A DNA stretch of 64,000 nt from Conyzicola nivalis (GCF_014639655.1 NZ_BMGB01000002.1:186001-250000); one strand, 5' to 3'. Numbered from the stretch's first letter, positions 47,072 through 56,684 are shown. Numbers and translations are program-made. The notes: generated by a model from the sequence alone, not told the origin.

Positions 47072-47997
47072 TTCGCGTCTCCGTCCGGCGCGCGGTCGGG
47101 CCACACACCCACGTGGTCGGATGCCAGGTCGAGGCGCACCCGGCTGCGCAGGCCGAGTGCTTTGCGGTAGTCGGCGGGCAGTTGCAGGCGCCCGGCGCGG
47201 TCGAGCATGGCATACTCCTCGGCGATGACGGCAGAGGTCCCCCACTCGTCGATCTCGGTGCGCCGCACCACCTCCGACGACGTGCGGCCGTCGCGGATCG
47301 CCACCGTGCGCTGCACCTGCCCCGAGACATCCGAATCGTGCGTGACGATCACCACGGTGGTTCCGAAACTGGTGTTCGCGGTGCGCAAGGCGGCGAAGAC
47401 GTCGGCGCCCGTGGCGGTGTCGAGCTCGCCCGTCGGTTCGTCGGCGAACAACACCTGCGGCCGGTTCGCGAGCGAGACGGCGATCGCCACGCGCTGTTGC
47501 TCGCCTCCCGAGAGTTCGCCCGGACGCCGGTCGGCCTTCGCACCCATGCCCATGGCCTCGAGCAGTTCCGCCGTGCGGCGGGCGCGGGCCCGCGCCCGCA
47601 CCCCGGCGAACGACATCGGAAGGGCGACGTTCTCGGCGGCCGAGAGGTACGGCAGCAGGTTGCGCGAGGTCTGCTGCCAGACGAATCCGACGACGGATCG
47701 GCGGTAGGCGAGACGGTCGGCGGCCGACATCCGCAGCAGGTCCCAATCGCCCACGCGGGCCCGCCCCGCGGTCGGCACATCGAGCCCCGACAACACGTTG
47801 AGCAACGTCGACTTGCCGGAGCCGGACGCGCCGACGATCGCGATCATCTCGCCGCGGTCGACGAGCAGGTCGAGGCCCTGCAGCGCCTGCACCTCGATCT
47901 GCTCGACCTGGTAGATGCGCACCACGTTGTCGCACACGATGAGGGCGTCCGCCCCGAACTCCGAAGCCGGTCGCGCCGGCGCATCGGTCTGCGTCAT
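47068..47997 (-). CDS. ABC transporter ATPase with AbrB-like C-terminal domain
   Basis: A 309-residue MacB-type ATPase: Walker A GASGSGKST, signature LSGGEQQR, Walker B VLFADEPTGELD, switch His in VIVTHD. After the ATPase ends near residue 235 there is an extra segment. Its last part, EYAMLDRAGRLQLPADYRKA followed by LGLRSRVRLDLASDHVGVWPD, has the pattern of a SpoVT/AbrB swapped-hairpin domain (strand, D-x-x-GR-x-x-x-P, helix, strand, strand). A lone AbrB domain would form only half of a usual dimer, so it may drive ATPase dimerisation or DNA/RNA contact. Both ends overlap neighbours by 4 bp. Confidence 0.88.
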   Translation of the reverse strand: MTQTDAPARPASEFGADALIVCDNVVRIYQVEQIEVQALQGLDLLVDRGEMIAIVGASGSGKSTLLNVLSGLDVPTAGRARVGDWDLLRMSAADRLAYRRSVVGFVWQQTSRNLLPYLSAAENVALPMSFAGVRARARARRTAELLEAMGMGAKADRRPGELSGGEQQRVAIAVSLANRPQVLFADEPTGELDTATGADVFAALRTANTSFGTTVVIVTHDSDVSGQVQRTVAIRDGRTSSEVVRRTEIDEWGTSAVIAEEYAMLDRAGRLQLPADYRKALGLRSRVRLDLASDHVGVWPDRAPDGDAK

Positions 47998-50786
47998 GTC
48001 GTCTCTCCCACTCTCAACACTTCTCCCGGCCGGTCGCGGCGGTGTGCCACGACGTCGGCCACAATCGCGATCGCGCACAGCACGACGCTGCCGGCCACGA
48101 CGAGAACGACCGTCGCCGGGTCCACCCGCAGTACCGGGTCGCCGGTGCCACCCGTGAGGATGCGCAGGCCGAGCGCCGGGCCGGATGCCACGAAAATGGC
48201 GACCCCGGCGGCGGCGCCCCCGACGAGCGCGGCGACGACGAGGGGTGCGAGTTCGGCGAGGGCGAGCACCCAGCCGAAGCCGCGCCGCACCCCGAGCGTG
48301 CGCAGCAGCGACAGCGACCGTGACCGCGACCGGCCGCCCCCGGCCACCGTGGTCACGAGGGCGACCGCAGCGAGCAACGCCACCGCCGCGACCGATAGCT
48401 GCGTCATCCGCTCGACCCCCTGAACGAGCTCCTGGTCGCGTCGATCAGCGAGCCACCGCGCGCGGGTGACCAGTTCGGTCGCGTCGGTCGAGGCGGCGGC
48501 CGCGGCTGCCCCGTCACCCATCACGAGCAGCGTGTCGGCGGGCGGGAGCTTGCCCAGCCGCTCGCCCAGCGCCCCGAGATCGGCGTAAGCGATCGGCCCG
48601 GAGAGATAGCCGCCCGGCCCGCCCTCGAACGTGGCGACGACACGCACGGGCACGCGATCCTCCCCGAAGACCATCACGAGCTCGTCGATGTCGACCCGTG
48701 CCGCGAGCCGCTCGTCGACGAGCACTGGCAGCGCCTCGAAGTCAGCGGACGCCGTGGCGAGGTCGTCGAGGGCCGCGCTGTCGGGCGCGAGGCGCGCGGG
48801 GAGCAGACGCGCGACGTCGGCGAAACCGGGGTCGACCGCGATTAGGGTCCCCTGCGTGGATGCCGCACCGCTGTCGAACCCCACGGCGCGGGTGACGAGC
48901 TGTGCACTGGCGGCGGAGACACCCGGCGCGGCGCGCACGCCCTCGGCCACCCCCGCGCCGAAGACGCCGGTCGCCCTGGCGTCGGCGCCGATCCGCTGCC
49001 ACGACGCGTCGACCTGCCCCTCCCGGACGGTCTGCACGAGCAGGGAACCGCCGACGACGAGGGCGACGGCGATGGTGAGCGCGAGCAACGGCAGCACGGC
49101 GACCGCCCGGGTGGCGTGCGCGGCCGCGAGCACACCCACCGCGCCGCGGGAACGCGCGGCGACGGCGCCGATCCCGCGCACGACCGGCGGTTGCACCCGC
49201 AGCACGACGAGAGTCACGGCGGCGGCGAGGAGGAGCGGCGCGGCAGCCAGCAGGGGGTCGGTGCCGTCGGTGCGCGCGGCCACCAGTCCCCGAGACCGGA
49301 GCGACGCGAGCGCGGCGACGGCCAGCAGGATCACGGAAAGCTCAAGCACGAGGCGCCGGATACGGGAGCGCGCGACGAGCTGCTGCCGGTCGCGCCGGTT
49401 GGCCGGCTGGCGCCGACCGCTCCACGCCTCCCGGGCGAGCAGCATCGCCCGAACCGGCAGAGCCAGAACGGCTACCACGCCGACGGCGGCGAGCGGTAGC
49501 GGATCGGCGAGCGGCCCCGGCGTGACCAGCGCGGCGATCCCGAGTCCCAGCCCGGCGCCCACGACGGCGAGCACCAGGGATTCGGCCAGCCCCCCCACGG
49601 CGACCCCGCCCAGTGACGAGCCGCGGGCGCGCTCGAGGGCGAGGTCGGCCGAGCGGCGACGCACGATCAGCCCGCCGACGACCAGCATGACGGCGGCCAC
49701 AGCCCCGAACAGCCCCGCGATCATCAGCGTCATCTGTGCCACCGCAGCCGCCGCCCGGTCGCCGTAGCCGCGCAGGGCGTCTGCGAAGTCGGTGCGCACG
49801 TTCACGGTCACGCCCGACCCCGCCGTCAGTGGAGCCGCGTTGGCCTCGAGCGCATCCGTCTCGGCGATCACCGTCGTCACCAGCTCGCCCGAGAAGCGCT
49901 CGGCGCGCAAGGGTAGCCGCACCGATGCGACGAACGGGTCGAAGAACAGCTGCTGGGCAACGGCGATGCCCTCCGCGTCGACGAGCAGCGTCAGTTCGAC
50001 GCCGCTCCCGCCCAGGCGGGACTTGTCGACCTCTGGCGCCCACATCGTGGGAAGGTCGCACCACTCCGACGCGCAGACGGTCGCCGAAGACGGGTGGGCG
50101 GATGCCACGATCCCCACGACCTCCGCCGCGACCACCGTCGGCGGCTCGTCGGGGTCGGCGACCGGAACGGAGGCGTTCAATACCGTTCCGACGGCGAGAG
50201 CCGCGACATCCGCGGCCTCGCTCGAGACGACCACCTCGACCCTGTCTCCGTCCCCCGTCCCGGCGGGCAGCCGCCCGTCGACCAGCGTCAGTCCCGACTG
50301 CTGGTCGGGGCCGAGCAGGCCGAACTGCGCCTCGATCCGGGCGGCGCCGGCGACGGCCTCCGCGCGGGTCATCCGCACGCCGGGGCTGATCGCCGAGACC
50401 GTTGGCGTGTCGGTGACCCGGGCGAGCCCGTCGGGAAGGTTCCCCGGCACGGTGGCCGCCAGGTCGACGATGGCGGGCAGTGTTGCGAAGTCCGACGCGA
50501 CGTTCGGGTCGCCGACCTGTGCCCGCACGATGATGTCGGCGGTCGGGCCGGCTTCCGCCACCGCCTCGCGCGCACCCCTGTCGACGGCGTCGAGCACGAG
50601 GCGGGGCACGGCGACCGCCAGCACCGTGGCCAGGCACAGCAGGGCAATCCACCCCACGAGCAGGGGAGCGTCGCGGGAAGCCCGGCGACGCACGAGCAGG
50701 GCTGTCGCCCCAACGAGCGAACGGAGGGAGGTATTCCGGCGGGTGCGCCCCGATGCCGGGCGGCGCCGGGTGTCGGGCGCGCTCAC
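47994..50786 (-). CDS. FtsX-family ABC permease (930 aa)
   Basis: A 930-residue permease with two FtsX/MacB-type halves. The first helix is near residues 35-55 (LLVGWIALLCLATVLAVAVP). A long extracytoplasmic domain of about 270 residues follows, then three helices (around 365-480), a helical linker with further membrane segments, a second extracytoplasmic domain and three C-terminal helices. The architecture suits mechanotransmission export of lipids, peptides or lipoproteins, not bulk transport. Two Cys in CASEWCDLP sit in the first outer domain and may form a disulfide. The GTG start lies in a GTGA overlap with the upstream permease gene. The protein is highly Ala/Val-rich. Confidence 0.85.
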   Translation of the reverse strand: MSAPDTRRRPASGRTRRNTSLRSLVGATALLVRRRASRDAPLLVGWIALLCLATVLAVAVPRLVLDAVDRGAREAVAEAGPTADIIVRAQVGDPNVASDFATLPAIVDLAATVPGNLPDGLARVTDTPTVSAISPGVRMTRAEAVAGAARIEAQFGLLGPDQQSGLTLVDGRLPAGTGDGDRVEVVVSSEAADVAALAVGTVLNASVPVADPDEPPTVVAAEVVGIVASAHPSSATVCASEWCDLPTMWAPEVDKSRLGGSGVELTLLVDAEGIAVAQQLFFDPFVASVRLPLRAERFSGELVTTVIAETDALEANAAPLTAGSGVTVNVRTDFADALRGYGDRAAAAVAQMTLMIAGLFGAVAAVMLVVGGLIVRRRSADLALERARGSSLGGVAVGGLAESLVLAVVGAGLGLGIAALVTPGPLADPLPLAAVGVVAVLALPVRAMLLAREAWSGRRQPANRRDRQQLVARSRIRRLVLELSVILLAVAALASLRSRGLVAARTDGTDPLLAAAPLLLAAAVTLVVLRVQPPVVRGIGAVAARSRGAVGVLAAAHATRAVAVLPLLALTIAVALVVGGSLLVQTVREGQVDASWQRIGADARATGVFGAGVAEGVRAAPGVSAASAQLVTRAVGFDSGAASTQGTLIAVDPGFADVARLLPARLAPDSAALDDLATASADFEALPVLVDERLAARVDIDELVMVFGEDRVPVRVVATFEGGPGGYLSGPIAYADLGALGERLGKLPPADTLLVMGDGAAAAAASTDATELVTRARWLADRRDQELVQGVERMTQLSVAAVALLAAVALVTTVAGGGRSRSRSLSLLRTLGVRRGFGWVLALAELAPLVVAALVGGAAAGVAIFVASGPALGLRILTGGTGDPVLRVDPATVVLVVAGSVVLCAIAIVADVVAHRRDRPGEVLRVGETT

Positions 50787-53700
50787 GGTTGCGCCCCCTC
50801 GCGCAGCAGGTGCGCGGGCTCGGTGAAGCGCTGCATCCGGGCGACCAGCAGCACGACGGCGGCGAGCACCGCGACGATCCAGGCGAGGAGGAGGGCGATG
50901 CCGAGCGGGGGCACCTCGACCACGACGGAGGGCACGGTGGGCGCGCCGGTGGGCGATACCGCGACGAGCGGTCCGACGAGCCACGCCAGCAGCACGCCGA
51001 TGGAGATGCCGAAGACGGCCCCGAGCAGACACATCAGCAGCGACTCGGCGCCGACAAGCCCCACGAGGCGGCGGCGCGAGTACCCGATCGCCCGCAGCTG
51101 GGCGAGCTCCAGTCGGCGCGAACGCAGGCCGGCCGCGCTGTGCACGCCGAATCCGACGGCCGCGAGCAGCGTGCTCGCGGCGATCGCGACCCAGAGCGCC
51201 GCCTGCGTCGCGACGCGGAGCGGTGCCTCCTGCAGCCGGTCGCCGAGCAGCGCCGAACCCACGGCGGTCACGCCCGGAGGCAGCGCATCGAGGAAGGAAC
51301 GGGCGTCGGAGGCCGGAACGCCGACCCACCACTCGTCGACGAGCGACCCTTCGGCACCGGCCTCCACGAGTGAGCGCGTGAGCAGCGTGGTGTCGACGAC
51401 GGCGAGCTGTGCGGCGGCTCCGCCGAGCGCCGGGGTGGGCCCGGCCAGGTCGGCCGTGCGGGCTGCGCCGGGTACGAGCGGGGCGACGGCGGCAACGCGG
51501 ATGGTGGTGGGGAGACCGCCCACACGCACGTCGAGCTCGGTGCCGACCGTGAGGCCGAGCTGGTCGGCGATTTCGCCGGCGAGCACCGCGGGCACGGCGG
51601 CGTGCGGCCGCCAACCGACGAGCGCGTAGTTGCCCGGGCTGCTGCGGAGGTCGAGCGGAACCGTGACGCCCAGACGCAATTGCCAGCCGTCGGGCACGCC
51701 GTTGGTCGCGGGCAGCGACGAGTTGCGTGCCGCCGCGGAGCCGAACCAGCCGTCGTCGCCGGCCTCGACCGCGACGGGCTGCGGCTCGCCCGACGCCGTC
51801 GTGCCGGCGAGGTCGGAGAGCAGCACGTCGGCGGGCTCCGGGGCGCCGCGAACCACGGGCTCGTCGCCGCTGGTGTCGACGACCCTCACCTGGAGGCCAG
51901 CGAAGCGCAGGGTGCCCGTCGCCGACGCGGGAGGGAGCTCGCCGCTCACCTCGTGCGATGCGCCGTCGCCGTCGATGCGGCCGAGAGGCAGCAGCACGAG
52001 CCGTCCGTCGCCGTTCTCGATAACCGCGGTCAGGTCGGCCGCGACGGCTTCGAGCGGTGCCTCGGGATCGCCGAATCGCACCGTCGCGGCGACCCCGGTC
52101 GCGCCGTCGGGCAAGTCGACAACGGTCGCGGCGGGCGGGTCGGTCGGGAGGCTGTCGGCGATGACGTCGCCCCCCAGATCACCGAGCTGACCGTCGGCCG
52201 CGAGGTCGCGGGCGGCGGGGGTGAGCGCCAGCACCGACGCCAGGCTGCCGCCGAGGTTGTCGGGGTCGCCCGAGAAGCCGCCGATGACCAGCGACCGCCG
52301 CAGTGTCGGCTCGGCCGTTGTGCCGGAGGGGGCGGCCACGCCGTCGGCGGCCGCGCCGTCCGCCTCCACCCGCACGGGCGCGCCGACGGCGAAGGCGGCC
52401 TGGTCGACCTGCGACCGCTTCCAGGTGTCGAGGAAGCTCAGGCCGAAGGTGCCGACGGCGAGCGTCAGGCTTAACAGCAGCACCGCGGCCGTCGCGCGTT
52501 GCGGACGACGACCGAGTTCCCAGGAGGCGAGGGCGACGGTCGCGCCCCGCGCGCCCGAACCGAGGCGCTCGAGCAGCCTCGAGGCGGCGGGAATGAGCCG
52601 CGCGCAGACGAGGGCGGCGGCGACCAGCACGATGGCCGGGCCGGCGACGAGCACGGGGTCGACCGTGAGCGTGGCCGACTCCTGCACGGGGGTGCGGTAG
52701 GCCTGCAGCTGCCAGTAGGCGATTCCGGCGAGCACCACGAGCGCGACGTCGATGCCCGACCGCGCGACGCCCGAGACGAGGCGCTGCCGGCCGGCGGCCT
52801 GCGCACCCTCGGCGAACGACACGTCGCCCCTGATAAGAGGAGCAAGGAGGACGAGCACAAAGACGACGGCGATACCCGCCGAGATGAGCCAGGTGAGCGG
52901 CGGGATGCCCGCGTCCGGCGGCATCCCGGCCGCGACCATGGTGGGCTGCGTGGCGAGGAGTCGGTAGGCGAGCGACGCGAGCGGGGGAGTCGCCGCCGCA
53001 GTGGCGACCGCGATCACCGCCGCCTCGACAGCCGCGAGAGCCAGGATGTTGCGGCGCGAGGCACCCCGCGCGCGCATGAGCTGGCGCTCCCCGGCGCGTG
53101 CATCGCTGTAGAGCCGCGCGAGCTGGGCCATCGCCGCGACGGCGAGCACCAGGAGCAGCAGGCTCACCACGACGACGGTCGACCGGGTGACGGTGAGGCC
53201 GGCCGCGACGGCGCTCACGGCCGCGGCCGCGTCGGAGTCGATGAAGACGCTGCCGGCCACGCCGTTCGCGCTGTAGAGGATGTCGATATCGGCGGTCGCC
53301 AGCCGGTCGAGCAGGGGCCGCAGCTGCGCCACCGTGGTGTCCGAGAAATCGGGTGTGTACCGCAGGGTGGCGATCGCGACGGGGAGGTCCGCCGACGCGA
53401 GGGCTCCCGTGCCGACTACGAGCGGCCCGAACACCACGCTGGGGTTGTAGAAGCTGGTGAACGGGTTGGGGAACTCGGGCTCGTAACCGGCAGAGGCGAG
53501 GCGGTCGAGCGCCCAGAACTCGTCGGTGCGGTCGGTCGGCTCGAACACCCCGGTGACGACGGCCGTGACATCCGCGTCCGTCGCCTCGACCACGAGCGTT
53601 CCGCCGACGCCGAGCGAGAGCGCGGCCGAGGCCGCGGCCGGAATCGCGACGGCCACACGGTCGCCCGCCGCCGTCTCGCCCGGCCAGTCGCCCGCCACGA

Positions 53701-54175
53701 GTGTCGCCGCCTGGGCGACGCCGTCGAACTCGCCGAAGTAGGCGAGTGTCGGTGGGGACGGGGCGCGTGGAGCATCCGCGACGGCCGTCACGGGCAGATA
53801 CGACGACACGGCGCCACCCACCACGGTGGCGGTCGCGGCCGGGGCGTACACGCTCGCGACGGCGTCGGTCACCTCCGCCGTGGCGTCGGCGAGGTCGATG
53901 GTCGGGTCGAGGAGGCGCACGTCGAGGTCGCTCTGCTCCGCGGGGATCGCGCCCAGCGCGCCGCGCACGCCGCGCTGTTCCGTCGCCGAGACGAGCAGGC
54001 TCAGCGTCGTGACGAGCACGCTCGCGAGTACGGCGACCGCGACCACGCCGAGCAGAAGCCGCCATTGCGCACGGGTGCGGCGAACGGTGGTTCCGACGAG
54101 CCACGAGCCGGCCCGGGGCGCGCGCCTGCGCGGACCGTTCTCGCGCGCGGCGATCCGCGTTGCCTGGTGTTTCAC
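50783..54175 (-). CDS. FtsX-family ABC permease (1130 aa), first gene of the operon
   Basis: A 1130-residue permease with the same plan as the gene that follows: one N-terminal helix (about 40-65), a large outer domain, a bundle of helices around residues 340-560, a second outer domain of about 350 residues, and three C-terminal helices that end in ARMQRFTEPAHLLREGAQP. The FtsX signature loop is LELAQLRAIGYSRRRLVGLVGAESLL. It starts at GTG (54175) with GGAGAAG upstream. The size, roughly twice that of a MacB permease, and pairing with a similar 930-residue permease suggest a heterodimeric export complex with the two ATPases. Substrate unknown; no two-component system or resistance gene is nearby. 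Confidence 0.85.
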   Translation of the reverse strand: MKHQATRIAARENGPRRRAPRAGSWLVGTTVRRTRAQWRLLLGVVAVAVLASVLVTTLSLLVSATEQRGVRGALGAIPAEQSDLDVRLLDPTIDLADATAEVTDAVASVYAPAATATVVGGAVSSYLPVTAVADAPRAPSPPTLAYFGEFDGVAQAATLVAGDWPGETAAGDRVAVAIPAAASAALSLGVGGTLVVEATDADVTAVVTGVFEPTDRTDEFWALDRLASAGYEPEFPNPFTSFYNPSVVFGPLVVGTGALASADLPVAIATLRYTPDFSDTTVAQLRPLLDRLATADIDILYSANGVAGSVFIDSDAAAAVSAVAAGLTVTRSTVVVVSLLLLVLAVAAMAQLARLYSDARAGERQLMRARGASRRNILALAAVEAAVIAVATAAATPPLASLAYRLLATQPTMVAAGMPPDAGIPPLTWLISAGIAVVFVLVLLAPLIRGDVSFAEGAQAAGRQRLVSGVARSGIDVALVVLAGIAYWQLQAYRTPVQESATLTVDPVLVAGPAIVLVAAALVCARLIPAASRLLERLGSGARGATVALASWELGRRPQRATAAVLLLSLTLAVGTFGLSFLDTWKRSQVDQAAFAVGAPVRVEADGAAADGVAAPSGTTAEPTLRRSLVIGGFSGDPDNLGGSLASVLALTPAARDLAADGQLGDLGGDVIADSLPTDPPAATVVDLPDGATGVAATVRFGDPEAPLEAVAADLTAVIENGDGRLVLLPLGRIDGDGASHEVSGELPPASATGTLRFAGLQVRVVDTSGDEPVVRGAPEPADVLLSDLAGTTASGEPQPVAVEAGDDGWFGSAAARNSSLPATNGVPDGWQLRLGVTVPLDLRSSPGNYALVGWRPHAAVPAVLAGEIADQLGLTVGTELDVRVGGLPTTIRVAAVAPLVPGAARTADLAGPTPALGGAAAQLAVVDTTLLTRSLVEAGAEGSLVDEWWVGVPASDARSFLDALPPGVTAVGSALLGDRLQEAPLRVATQAALWVAIAASTLLAAVGFGVHSAAGLRSRRLELAQLRAIGYSRRRLVGLVGAESLLMCLLGAVFGISIGVLLAWLVGPLVAVSPTGAPTVPSVVVEVPPLGIALLLAWIVAVLAAVVLLVARMQRFTEPAHLLREGAQP

Positions 54176-54281
54176 CTCGGTCGCTTCTCCGTCATCTTTG
54201 ACCGGGCCTCAGGAATGCGGCGCCGACGCCAGAGTACAGGCAGCCCGGCCGGCGTCAAGGCGAGCGACGCATAATGATCCG

Positions 54282-54725
54282 ATGATCTCGATCGAACTCG
54301 CCAGGGCGTTGCGCGACTCCGACCTCGTCTGGCGTCCCGTGCGCGGCGACAACTTCTGCATCGACCGCGTCGAGGCCGACGCCGAGGTGTACACGCTCAG
54401 CGACATGACCGTCGAGGCGCACGAGTTCTCGAGCGGCACGGTCCTGGGTTTCAACGGCACGACGGAGTGGGCGCTCGACTCGGTGGCGCTCGACGACGCC
54501 CTCTGGCTGCCGCGCGAAGACCAGTTGCGCGAGCTGCTCGGCGCGGCGTTCCGCTCCCTGGAGCGCGTCGAGAGCACCGAGGCGATCGGTGCCGTCACCC
54601 TCGACGCGAGCGCCTACCGGCTGACCGCCCTCGTCGGGGGAGAATCGCGGGCGTTCGAGGCACCGGATGCCGCGGACGCCTACGCCCGGGCGCTGCTCGC
54701 GCTGCTGGACGATCTCGCGGGCTGA
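54282..54725 (+). CDS. Conserved hypothetical protein (147 aa)
   Basis: A 147-residue soluble acidic protein, MISIELARALRDSDLVWRPV at the start, with VLGFNGTTEWALDSVALDD and LWLPREDQLRELLG in the middle. I believe that similar short proteins are widespread in Microbacteriaceae, sometimes with a pilus-assembly label that has no clear basis. Function is unknown. CATAAT at 54270-54275 ends six bases before the ATG, so it is probably leaderless. It is divergent from the ABC operon, and its last 46 bp overlap the convergent DUF7882 gene. Confidence 0.75.
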   Translation: MISIELARALRDSDLVWRPVRGDNFCIDRVEADAEVYTLSDMTVEAHEFSSGTVLGFNGTTEWALDSVALDDALWLPREDQLRELLGAAFRSLERVESTEAIGAVTLDASAYRLTALVGGESRAFEAPDAADAYARALLALLDDLAG

Positions 54726-55039
54726 GGCGTCATCGGCACGAGGGTCGGCTCGGGTTCCGGGGTCACGACGAGACCCTGCGAGCTGTTCGACGACAGGGTC
54801 AGGGTCGCGAGCCACTCGCGATTCAGCGTCGGCGGCTTGCTGCCGAGAAACTTGAAGTGCAGCGGGATCGAGGGGTGCAGCCAGAGCGAGCTACGCCCGC
54901 CGCCCCCGTCGTTCGACTCTCGCCACGTCATGGAGAAGCTTTCTCCGCGTCGCAGCTTCTGCACGATCACGACGTGCAGGTGGGCGAGAAGCCGGTCGTC
55001 GAAGTCGGCTTCGAAACCGTCGTAGGTCAGCAGTCCCAT
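54680..55039 (-). CDS. DUF7882-family small protein
   Basis: A 119-residue protein that starts MGLLTYDGFEADFDDRLLAH. It has LHVVIVQKLRRGESFSMTW, the conserved RSSLWLHPSIPLHFKFLGSK and PTLNREWLATL, the pattern of the DUF7882 family abundant in Microbacteriaceae. Members are often mislabelled as ATP-dependent DNA ligase; no ligase motif is present. The last 25 residues are a Pro/Ser/Ala-rich tail. GGGGGA precedes two adjacent ATGs (55042 and 55039). The 3' end overlaps the convergent gene by 46 bp, which is unusual here. Confidence 0.75.
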   Translation of the reverse strand: MGLLTYDGFEADFDDRLLAHLHVVIVQKLRRGESFSMTWRESNDGGGGRSSLWLHPSIPLHFKFLGSKPPTLNREWLATLTLSSNSSQGLVVTPEPEPTLVPMTPQPARSSSSASSARA

Positions 55040-55263
55040 CATTCCCCCAACGTAGGTTGACGCGGGCGTCGAATGGCGGCGATGCAGCCGCCGACGGGTA
55101 GTGAGTCGAATTTCGGGTACTCGTCTCGACACTCAGGTGCAGGTGTGAGACACACCATAGCGATTAAGTCTCGGGTTAGCATCCCCCTTTCGCGCGCGGT
55201 GAGGGCTCGAAGCACAGGCGCATTGGCTAACATGTTCGTCAGGACGAGCAATTGGAACCGGGG

Positions 55264-55959
55264 ATGACGAGAAAACGTGTGCTGTTCACTGCGGGCGCAG
55301 TGATCTTGCTCACGCTCGGCATCAACGCCACCACCGTCGTCTGGCCCGTTTCGACCATCGCCGAGGGCCGGGTCGGCCCCAGCATTCCCCAGGCCGTCGC
55401 GCCGATCGCTACGCCCACGACCTTCGCCGTCGTCGGCGATTCGATCTCAGCGCGCGCCAGCCGCGAAGGCCTCGACATGAGCTCCGGATCGTGGACCACC
55501 TACGCGTCGCAGGCCGGTGCGGAGTTCGTCGCCGAGGGGTGGGCGCAGAGCGGCGCGAAACTGCTCGAGATGAGTGCCAACGTCACCCCGGTGACCGCCG
55601 ACGTTCTGGTCGTGCTCGCCGGCACCAACGACCTCGGCGGGGAACTGACCGTCGAGAACCGGCTCATGCTGGTGACCGAGATCGCGGAGAAGTCGGCCGC
55701 GCAGCGTGTCATCCTCTCGTCCGTCCCGCCTCTCGACAGGGACCCGGCCGCGTCGACCGCCTGGAACGCCGCCCTGCGGCAACTGGCAGCCGACAACTCG
55801 TGGACGTTCGTCGACCCGTGGCAGACGATGCGCACACCGGAGGGCACCTACGTCGCGCAGTACACGCTAGACGGCATGCACCCGACCGGGGAGGCCGCCG
55901 TCATCGCGGGCGGGGCGCTGCGCCTCGCCATCGTGGCGACCCCGTCGATGGATGCCTGA
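55264..55959 (+). CDS. Secreted or membrane-anchored SGNH/GDSL hydrolase
   Basis: A 231-residue SGNH hydrolase. After MTRKR comes a hydrophobic N-terminal segment (VLFTAGAVILLTLGINATTV) that acts as a signal anchor. FAVVGDSISA carries the nucleophile Ser (block I), VLAGTNDLGG the block III Asn, and LDGMHPTGEAA the Asp-His pair (block V). Such enzymes are esterases, often acting on cell-wall or capsule acyl groups. ATG 55264 is chosen because the signal anchor follows; a TTG at 55252 with AGGA upstream is the alternative. Its end overlaps the kinase-like gene by 8 bp. The 200 bp upstream are comparatively AT-rich and hold no clear repeat. Confidence 0.87.
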   Translation: MTRKRVLFTAGAVILLTLGINATTVVWPVSTIAEGRVGPSIPQAVAPIATPTTFAVVGDSISARASREGLDMSSGSWTTYASQAGAEFVAEGWAQSGAKLLEMSANVTPVTADVLVVLAGTNDLGGELTVENRLMLVTEIAEKSAAQRVILSSVPPLDRDPAASTAWNAALRQLAADNSWTFVDPWQTMRTPEGTYVAQYTLDGMHPTGEAAVIAGGALRLAIVATPSMDA

Positions 55960-56581
55960 GCCGCTCGTCGAACGCGTACTCGCCCTCGCCACACCGGGTT
56001 CACGCATCGTCATCGGCATCACGGGCAGCCCCGGCGCCGGCAAGACGACGTTGGCGAAGCGGGTGGTGGCCGGGATCAACAGCGGGTCGGATGTCACGCG
56101 CGCCGTGTATCTGCCGATGGACGGCTTCCACCTCGCGAACGCCACCCTCGACCGTCTCGGCCTGCGCGAACGCAAAGGTGCGATCGAGACGTTCGACGGC
56201 TGGGGATTCGTGGCGTTGCTCCAGCGTGTGCTCGCCGAACGCGACCACCCCGTCTACGCGCCGAGCTTCGAGCGGGCCGTCGACGAGGGGATAGCCGGTG
56301 AGGTGGTCATCCCCCCGGAGGCCGACATCGTGATCGTCGAGGGCAACTATCTGCTCGTCGACCGTCAGCCGTGGAACCGCGTTCCCGGGTTGCTCGCCGA
56401 GAGCTGGTTCTGCGAGACCGGCGCCGACGAACGGCTGGCCCGTCTGGTCGCACGGCACACCGAGTACGGTCGCAGCTTCGACGCCGCCCTCGCATGGGCG
56501 AGCTCGGTCGACGGCGCAAACGCGCTACTGGTCGAGGCCACAAAGCCGCGCGCCGACCTGCTGGTCTCGGGGACTGCCTGA
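55952..56581 (+). CDS. Nucleoside/nucleotide kinase-family P-loop protein
   Basis: A 209-residue P-loop kinase of the uridine kinase/pantothenate kinase-like group. Walker A is GITGSPGAGKTTLA, MDGFHLANATLDRLG follows (the conserved Asp and His of the substrate loop), then RKGAIETFDGWGF, the second motif IVIVEGNYLL and the lid RLARLVARHTEYGR. Members have been annotated as nucleoside/nucleotide kinase or fructose kinase (YggC/FrcK-like); the substrate is not certain. It overlaps the SGNH hydrolase gene by 8 bp. Confidence 0.85.
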   Translation: MPEPLVERVLALATPGSRIVIGITGSPGAGKTTLAKRVVAGINSGSDVTRAVYLPMDGFHLANATLDRLGLRERKGAIETFDGWGFVALLQRVLAERDHPVYAPSFERAVDEGIAGEVVIPPEADIVIVEGNYLLVDRQPWNRVPGLLAESWFCETGADERLARLVARHTEYGRSFDAALAWASSVDGANALLVEATKPRADLLVSGTA

Positions 56582-56684
56582 CCGTGCACCACTGCCGTGC
56601 CCAATGTCCAGCCTGCGCGCTATTTCGACGCTCGACCTAGTCTGGAATCCGGGCGCGACAGCACCCGACCGACGGGAGAGAATC

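Noticed and set aside
54680-55039. ATP-dependent DNA ligase
   Set aside because: Proteins of this type are often labelled so, but there is no KxDG nucleotidyltransferase motif and the length is only 119 residues.
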